64,000 nucleotides of DNA from Tsuneonella mangrovi (lineage in GTDB: Bacteria; Pseudomonadota; Alphaproteobacteria; Sphingomonadales; Sphingomonadaceae): the NCBI RefSeq assembly GCF_002269345.1, contig NZ_CP022889.1, positions 186,001-250,000 on the forward strand, read 5' to 3'. How positions within the stretch are numbered: position 1 is the stretch's first letter; every line of letters begins with the position of its first letter. The position numbers and the translations under genes are program-made. Below the pieces are notes generated by a model. That model was not told where the DNA came from and did not search any database. It saw nothing but the letters and a program-made list of their open reading frames with translations. This document shows, piece by piece, positions 57,614 to 64,000 of the stretch.

Positions 57614-58084
57614 ATGTCACGTCTCGATTTCACCCCCTATCGCCGTACCACCGTCGGGTTCGACCGGCTGTTCGATATCCTGGAGAGCCAGGTTCGAAAC
57701 AATGCGGGCGACAACTACCCGCCGTTCAACATCGAACGTCACGGCGAGGATGAATATCGCATCACCCTGGCCGTCGCCGGGTTCCGCGCTGCCGATATCG
57801 ACATCACCGCGCAGCAGAACCTGCTGGTGATCCAGGGCCGCAAACGCGACGAAAGCCGCGAGGGCGAAATGCTCCACCTCGGTATCGCCAATCGCGGTTT
57901 CGAACGTCGTTTCGAACTGGCCGACTATGTCCGCGTTGCCAACGCTGACCTCGCCGACGGATTACTGGTGATCGATCTGGTGCGCGAAGTGCCCGAAGCG
58001 ATGAAGCCCAAGAAGATCACGATCGGCGGGCAACCGACGCTCGAAGTCGTCAAGGATGGCGACGATACTGCCGACGCCGCCTGA
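57614..58084 (+). CDS. Small heat-shock protein, Hsp20/IbpA family
   Basis: A 156-residue alpha-crystallin-type holdase that keeps unfolding proteins refoldable. The N-terminus 'MSRLDFTPYRRTTVGFDRLF' is typical of class A rhizobial/IbpA-like Hsp20. The alpha-crystallin domain spans about 38-135, from 'PPFNIERHGEDEYRITLAVA' to 'LADGLLVIDLVREVPE'. The C-terminal motif 'PKKITIG' contains the I-x-I anchor. Control by an RpoH promoter and a ROSE-type leader is visible upstream. Confidence 0.95.
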   Translation: MSRLDFTPYRRTTVGFDRLFDILESQVRNNAGDNYPPFNIERHGEDEYRITLAVAGFRAADIDITAQQNLLVIQGRKRDESREGEMLHLGIANRGFERRFELADYVRVANADLADGLLVIDLVREVPEAMKPKKITIGGQPTLEVVKDGDDTADAA

Positions 58085-58104
58085 CGCGCCGCAATTTGCT
58101 CAAT

Positions 58105-58352
58105 CTAAGAAAGTTTGGGGGCGGTCCCGAAGGGCCGCCCCCACGACGTAAACGCCGCCTCGTTTCCAAAATGACCGTCCGGGTCGCAGAAGACGATCAG
58201 CCTGGTCAGAGCTTGCGAAACTAGTGCCCCCGTCCACGCACAAGCTCGATACTTCGAGTGCGAGCGATTCGACAGCATTGGTATATCGAAAGATAGTGCC
58301 CAAATGCCCTCGTGCCCGCAGTACCCCCCGATACGCGACATTTAGCGAAAAA
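58105..58352 (-). ncRNA. Candidate small RNA between hsp20 and pyrG
   Basis: On the minus strand a promoter-like pair TTTACA (58,386-58,381) and TAATGT (58,364-58,359) has a 16-bp spacer. About 210 nt further on there is a very strong hairpin, GGGGGCGGCCC-TTCG-GGACCGCCCCC (58,142-58,117), with a UUCG tetraloop followed by AAACTTTCTT. This makes a self-contained transcription unit of about 245 nt. Overlapping short ORFs look non-coding. Existence is inferred; the hairpin alone could simply terminate hsp20. Confidence 0.35.
58117..58142. terminator. Strong GC-rich hairpin downstream of hsp20
   Basis: GGGGGCGGTCCC pairs with GGGCCGCCCCC, with one bulged T and a small loop, 33 bp after the hsp20 stop. 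On the minus strand the loop reads UUCG closed by C-G, an exceptionally stable tetraloop, and is followed by a T-rich tract; on the plus strand there is no U-tract. It may act in both directions. Confidence 0.65.
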
Positions 58353-58445
58353 TTGATAACATTAGCCGTGGGCGAGTGCTTGTAAAAACACGACAACCGC
58401 TCTCGGGTTACGTTTGTGGCTGTGCCGAATCGAGAACAGGCCCTG
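58143..58445. other. Non-coding gap between hsp20 and pyrG
   Basis: About 300 bp with no convincing protein gene. The reading frames open here (up to 98 codons on the minus strand) have no recognisable family, no Shine-Dalgarno and run into the strong hairpin at 58,117-58,142. The stretch contains an AT-rich block at 58,339-58,365 and the candidate minus-strand promoter described for the putative small RNA. Confidence 0.5.
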
Positions 58446-60092
<1,647 letters not shown>

Positions 60093-60172
60093 TTAAGCGA
60101 GAATGCGGAGTCGGCGCAAGCGGGTTGGTGGCGGCAAGCGCCGCAATCCACAATCCGTGCGCGGATGTTGGC

Positions 60173-60526
60173 TTAGCCGGCGACGCCGGACAGCGGATCG
60201 TTGTTGCTGGCCGGGGCCGGGCTTGCCGGAGCAGTGGGTGCTTCCGGCGTAGTCGAACGATCGAGCGTCGAATTGATCGACGTTGCGCTGTTGCCCGATT
60301 CGGCGGCCAGCGCGGCCAGCACGATCGACAGCACGACGAACACGATCGCCAGCCACTTGGTCGCGCGGGTCAGGAAATCGGCCGCGCCGCGTGCGCTCAT
60401 CAGTCCGGTCGGGCTTCCGCCCACCCCAAGGCCGCCGCCTTCCGAGCGCTGCATCAGGATGATTCCGACGAGCGCAGCGGCGATCAACGCCTGGACAACG
60501 ATGAGGAACACGAAAAGGGAAGACAT
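60173..60526 (-). CDS. secG: Protein translocase subunit SecG
   Basis: SecG (117 residues) assists SecYE and SecA in export. Two transmembrane helices ('LFVFLIVVQALIAAALVGII' and 'WLAIVFVVLSIVLAALAA') flank the conserved cytoplasmic segment 'LMQRSEGGGLGVGGSPTG' and 'GAADFLTRATKW'. A Pro/Ala/Thr-rich tail of about 40 residues is typical of alphaproteobacteria. The start at 60,526 follows tpiA by 83 bp. Confidence 0.96.
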   Translation of the reverse strand: MSSLFVFLIVVQALIAAALVGIILMQRSEGGGLGVGGSPTGLMSARGAADFLTRATKWLAIVFVVLSIVLAALAAESGNSATSINSTLDRSTTPEAPTAPASPAPASNNDPLSGVAG

Positions 60527-60609
60527 CGGTCAGGTACTCTATCAGCTGGTGCGGGGCATCTAGGCGCGCTGGCGCTCCGCGACAAGGGGAGTGGAAATCG
60601 CCGCGCCGG

Positions 60610-61374
60610 TCAGGTGTCTTGCAACTCGGCCGCCGCAGCCACGATTCCAAGGAAGCCTTCCGCCGTCAGGCTGGCCCCGCCAACAAGCGCACCGCCGACG
60701 TTCTCGGTCTCGAGGATCTCGCGCGCGTTCTCGGCCTTGACCGACCCGCCGTAGAGGATGCGGACCGCCCCGCCCTCCTCTTCGCCATAGCGATCGACCA
60801 GCAGCTTGCGGATCGCGGCGTGCATTGCGGCAATGTCTTCCACCGTGGCGGCGCGACCGGTGCCGATCGCCCAGATCGGCTCGTAGGCGACAGACAGGCG
60901 TTCGCTCGTTTCGTCGAGCGCCTCGGGCAGCGTCGCCTTGAGTTGGCCGGTGACGAACTTTTCCGCCTTTCCGGCATCACGCAATTTCTCGCTTTCGCCG
61001 CAGCACACGATCAGCTTGAGCCCGGCATCGAGCGCAGCAGCACACTTCGCGCGAATCAGGTCATCGCCCTCGCCATGCTCCTGGCGGCGCTCCGAATGGC
61101 CAAGGATCACAAATTTTGCGCCGGCATCGGCAACCATCGTGGCCGAGATGTCTCCGGTATGCGCGCCGTCAGGCTCGGCATGGCAGTCTTGCGCGCCGAC
61201 GCCGATCTGTTCGGCTTCGCGGTGGACGGGGTGGATCAGCGTGTACGGCGGAGCAATCGCGACCTCGACCTTCATCAGGCGCTGCGAAGAGCGATCGATC
61301 GCCCGCGCTTCGGATAGCATCGAGCGCGTGCCGTTCATTTTCCAGTTTCCGACGATGTAAGGCCGCAGGGCCAT
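60610..61374 (-). CDS. tpiA: Triosephosphate isomerase
   Basis: TpiA (254 residues) interconverts dihydroxyacetone phosphate and glyceraldehyde 3-phosphate. Catalytic residues: Lys in 'IVGNWKMNGTRSM', His in 'FVILGHSERRQEHGE', Glu in 'VAYEPIWAIGTGRAA', and the phosphate-binding 'ILYGGSVKAENAREI'. ATG 61,374 begins homology; the frame is open to 61,446. It is divergent from ppiD, with 215 bp between the starts. Confidence 0.97.
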   Translation of the reverse strand: MALRPYIVGNWKMNGTRSMLSEARAIDRSSQRLMKVEVAIAPPYTLIHPVHREAEQIGVGAQDCHAEPDGAHTGDISATMVADAGAKFVILGHSERRQEHGEGDDLIRAKCAAALDAGLKLIVCCGESEKLRDAGKAEKFVTGQLKATLPEALDETSERLSVAYEPIWAIGTGRAATVEDIAAMHAAIRKLLVDRYGEEEGGAVRILYGGSVKAENAREILETENVGGALVGGASLTAEGFLGIVAAAAELQDT

Positions 61375-61589
61375 GCAACTTCCTCTGTTGTCGAGTGTAA
61401 CGTCGAACCCTTGGGGATTCGGCGCGCCCCTATAGGGGGTGGTCAATCGGTTCGGCTAGCCCGAGATTGCCAGTGCGTCAAAACCATTCGCGACCTGTTG
61501 CGACAAGACCGCATGCCCTCTAAAGCCCGATCCCGATCGTGCCCTTCCTGGCACGACTGACCAGAATTTGCCGGACACCGTCAGACCCT

Positions 61590-63530
61590 ATGCTCCAGTT
61601 CTTCCGCAACATCTTCAAGACGAAGATCGGCGTCATATTCACGCTTGCCTTCCTCGTGCTGATCGCGCTCGCCTTTGCCAGCGCCGACGTGGCCGGGATC
61701 GGCAATTTCAATGGCATTTCAGGCGGCGACAACGTCGCTACCGTCAGCGGTGACAAGATCAGCGCTAGCGAATTGCGCGATGCGGCGACCAATTCGCTCG
61801 ACCAGGCGCGGCAGCAGAACCCGACGCTGTCGATGCAGGAATTGATCCAGCAGGGTGGCCTGACCGACGTGCTCGACCAGATGATCGACCGCACCGCGCT
61901 GGCGACCTTCGGGCAGACGATTGGGCTGCGCGCGGGCGACAACCTCGTCAACAGCGAGATCCGCCAGATACCGTCTTTCCAAGGGCCCAACGGGCAGTTC
62001 GACGAAAACCTCTATCGCCAGGCGCTGGCAACGCAGAAGCTGACCGACAAGCAGGTCCGGCGCGATCTCGGGCAGGGATTGCTGGCCGAGCAGATCCTCG
62101 TGCCGACTGCGTTCGGTGCCAAGATGCCCGAGAAGATGGCCGCACGATACTCCGCGCTGGTGAAGGAGCGCCGCCTGGGTGCCGTCGCGATCCTGCCAAG
62201 CACCCTGTTCGCCCCGACCGCAAAGCCGACCGAAAAGCAGCTGACGGCCTACTACGACGCGCACAAGAACGACTTCATCCGGCCCGAGCGACGCGTGATA
62301 CGCTACGCCGTTTTTGGCCCGGAAGCGGTCGGCAATGTCGCGCCGACCGACGCGGAGATCAAGGCGGCCTACGATAAGGACAAGGCCACCAAGTACGCCG
62401 CGCGCGACGAGCGCACCTACACCCAACTGATCGTTCCGACCCAGCAGGCGGCCGATGTGATCCGCAAGAAGGTCGAAGCGGGAACGTCGCTTGAAGCAGA
62501 GGGCCGACAGGCGGGTCTTGAACCGAGCAAGCTGACTGCGACCGACCAGAAGACTCTCGCCAGCGATGCCTCCGCAGCTGTAGCGAAAGCCGTATTTTCT
62601 ACCTCAGCGGGCCAGCTGGCGCAGCCGGTCCAGGGTAGCCTGGGCTGGTACGTCATCCGCGTCGACAGCGTGAAGACCATCCCGGCCAAGACGCTGGCCG
62701 ATGTCAGGACTGAAATCGTCGATGCGCTGACAAAGGAGAAGCTGGGCAAGGCGCTGGCCGATATGTCGAGCGAGGTCGAGGACCAGTTCGATGGCGGCGA
62801 TTCCCTCTCCGACGTCGCCAAGTCGCTCAAGTTGGCGGTCGAAACGACACAACCGGTGGTGGCTGACGGCCGCGTTTACGGTGGGAAGCCAGGTGAAACG
62901 GCTCCGGCAATCCTGAGCCCGGTCCTGCGGACAGCGTTCGAGATGGATGAAGGCCAGCCGCAGATCGCCGCCGAGCCCGATGGCCAGCACTACATCCTGT
63001 TCGAGACTTCGCAGATCACCGAATCCGCGCCTGCCCCGTTCAAGGAAATCACCGATGACGTCACCAATGCGTGGCGTACGAGCGAAGGTGCGAAGGCTGC
63101 AAAGGCGGCTGCAGATCGCATCCTCGATCGGGTCGCGAAGGGTGACGCGTTGGCAAAGGCAGTCTCTGCCGAGAAGACGCGCTTGCCTCCGGTCGAAAGC
63201 CTCAACCTCACGCGCGAAGAAATCACCCGCGGCGGGAAACGGGTTCCGCCGCCGTTGGCGCTGCTGTTCTCGATGGCGCAGGGCACCACGAAAAAGCTCG
63301 AAGGCCCCAACAATGCAGGGTGGTTCGTGATCGACCTCGATAAGATCGAACCGGGCAAGATCGATCCGAAGGATCCCGAAGTCGCGGCGGCGGCAAATAG
63401 TCTCGGGCAGCTTCTCGGTCGCGAATACAGCGAAGCGATGCGCGTGGCGATCCGGCAGGAAGTCAAGGTTGAGCGCAACCAGCAAGCGATCGACCAGCTG
63501 ACCAAGCAGTTGACCGGCTCGGCTAACTGA
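61590..63530 (+). CDS. PpiD-like periplasmic peptidyl-prolyl isomerase/chaperone
   Basis: A 646-residue SurA/PpiD-type folding factor. An N-terminal anchor ('KIGVIFTLAFLVLIALAFAS') places the bulk in the periplasm. A SurA_N-like helical region covers about 45-200 ('KISASELRDAATNSLDQARQ', 'IPSFQGPNGQFDENLYRQAL'). A parvulin-like rotamase region lies at about 245-370 but is divergent ('ERTYTQLIVPTQQAADVI', 'GQLAQPVQGSLGWYVIRVDS'). It chaperones exported proteins near SecYEG; neighbouring secG fits this. ATG 61,590 by family N-terminus. Confidence 0.9.
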   Translation: MLQFFRNIFKTKIGVIFTLAFLVLIALAFASADVAGIGNFNGISGGDNVATVSGDKISASELRDAATNSLDQARQQNPTLSMQELIQQGGLTDVLDQMIDRTALATFGQTIGLRAGDNLVNSEIRQIPSFQGPNGQFDENLYRQALATQKLTDKQVRRDLGQGLLAEQILVPTAFGAKMPEKMAARYSALVKERRLGAVAILPSTLFAPTAKPTEKQLTAYYDAHKNDFIRPERRVIRYAVFGPEAVGNVAPTDAEIKAAYDKDKATKYAARDERTYTQLIVPTQQAADVIRKKVEAGTSLEAEGRQAGLEPSKLTATDQKTLASDASAAVAKAVFSTSAGQLAQPVQGSLGWYVIRVDSVKTIPAKTLADVRTEIVDALTKEKLGKALADMSSEVEDQFDGGDSLSDVAKSLKLAVETTQPVVADGRVYGGKPGETAPAILSPVLRTAFEMDEGQPQIAAEPDGQHYILFETSQITESAPAPFKEITDDVTNAWRTSEGAKAAKAAADRILDRVAKGDALAKAVSAEKTRLPPVESLNLTREEITRGGKRVPPPLALLFSMAQGTTKKLEGPNNAGWFVIDLDKIEPGKIDPKDPEVAAAANSLGQLLGREYSEAMRVAIRQEVKVERNQQAIDQLTKQLTGSAN

Positions 63531-63539
63531 CGGCCGCGC

Positions 63540-64000
63540 GTGACTGGCGCTGCCCCCGACAACGCCTGTGAGGCAATCGAGCGGCTCCGCGGCGGTCGGT
63601 CGGCGCTCGTCTGGCGCAAGGTTGTCGCTGATACCGAAACCCCGGTCGGGGCAGCGCTCAAGCTGATCGAACCGGGACGGGGCGATTTCCTGCTCGAATC
63701 GGTCGAAGGCGGCGAAGTGCGCGGGCGCTACAGCCTGCTCGGACTCGACCCCGATCTGGTGTTTCGCGCGGAAGGAAATTCCGCCGCAATCAATCGTGAC
63801 TGGCAGCACGATCGCGACGCTTTTGCCGCCTGTGATAGCGGCGCGCTCGACGAGTTGCGGACATTGGTCGATTCGTGCCGGATCGATGTTCCCGAAGCGC
63901 TGCCTCCGACGCTGGCGTGCGTTGTCGGATACTTCGGTTACGAGACGATCGGACTAGTCGAGGAACTCCCGCGTGCGCCTGCCAGCGCGCTCGAGCTGCC
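63540..64000 (+). CDS. trpE: Anthranilate synthase component I, N-terminal part (runs off the window)
   Basis: From GTG 63,540 the frame stays open to the end of the window (about 153 residues). The sequence 'VVADTETPVGAALKLIEPGR', 'GDFLLESVEGGEVRGRYSLL', 'GLDPDLVFRAEG' and 'LPPTLACVVGYFGYETIGLV' is the N-terminal tryptophan-binding half of TrpE, which makes anthranilate from chorismate with TrpG. 'LLES' is the feedback-inhibition element. It lies 9 nt after ppiD, so the two are likely cotranscribed and no trp leader attenuator is present between them. Confidence 0.92.
   Translation, partial: MTGAAPDNACEAIERLRGGRSALVWRKVVADTETPVGAALKLIEPGRGDFLLESVEGGEVRGRYSLLGLDPDLVFRAEGNSAAINRDWQHDRDAFAACDSGALDELRTLVDSCRIDVPEALPPTLACVVGYFGYETIGLVEELPRAPASALEL

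Noticed and set aside
58100-58396. A 98-codon minus-strand ORF between hsp20 and pyrG
   Set aside because: No Shine-Dalgarno, no known family, and its end runs through the strong hairpin at 58,117-58,142. The gap looks non-coding.
63531-63540. Trp attenuator before trpE
   Set aside because: Only 9 nt separate ppiD and trpE, leaving no room for a leader peptide or attenuator.

Overview
The window is a 64 kb piece of a high-G+C alphaproteobacterial chromosome, almost entirely coding and made of housekeeping genes in their normal surroundings. The gene content and the adjacency of genes (hfq-ntrX-ntrY-ntrC-ntrB-dusB next to a fused ispDF, E1-beta of pyruvate dehydrogenase carrying its own lipoyl domain, ppiD followed by trpE, pyrG-secG-tpiA) point to Sphingomonadales, most likely the Erythrobacter/Novosphingobium side. 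That assignment is by recognition only. I see no insertion sequence, prophage, CRISPR array or rRNA operon.

Layout. 1-4,010: the tail of carA, an unrecognised AT-richer gene wedged in with 1-nt stop/start overlaps, then carB. 4,112-7,158: greA, a small membrane protein, and a minus-strand run of DUF4170 plus four small membrane-anchored proteins that resembles the enterobacterial yqjCDEK set. 7,333-14,940: enolase, an M13 metallopeptidase, a phosphotransferase paired with an unknown 355-residue protein, an aldo/keto reductase, a GNAT acetyltransferase and ribH, then tRNA-Ser(UGA). 15,189-24,147: a plus-strand cell-envelope and replication run: MltB-type transglycosylase, a degenerate RlpA/SPOR lipoprotein, a D,D-carboxypeptidase, tmk, holB, metG, tatD, a PhnP-like hydrolase, a small membrane protein and mazG.

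24,142-37,952: hflX, a double-domain Hfq, the NtrX/NtrY and NtrC/NtrB two-component pairs and dusB on the minus strand; divergently ispDF and cinA; then coq10-like, lipA, a beta-carbonic anhydrase and an NYN/LOTUS protein. 38,034-46,554: a TPR-like exported protein, gyrA, a TauD-family dioxygenase, a YhhN-family protein, trmFO, an EF-hand protein and a squalene-synthase-like protein. 46,646-52,266: six Tad pseudopilin-type genes (TadG/TadE) in two translationally coupled blocks, with no secretion machinery in the window. 52,277-64,000: pdhB-pdhA-ftsB, an anti-sigma-like exported fragment, tRNA-Arg(CCU), a DUF1178 protein, nitrilase and grxC, a small heat-shock gene with an RpoH promoter and ROSE-type RNA thermometer, pyrG, secG, tpiA, ppiD and the start of trpE.

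The most interesting items are: the Hfq with two Sm domains of unequal conservation; the gene inside carA-carB; the RlpA-like protein that has lost its catalytic segment; the pseudopilin-only island, including a TadG in which an uncharacterised domain replaces the vWA domain and a TadE with two calcium-loop motifs; the ROSE thermometer; and a candidate small RNA between hsp20 and pyrG. Start codons were chosen from Shine-Dalgarno spacing, overlap with the previous gene and family N-termini; alternatives are noted.
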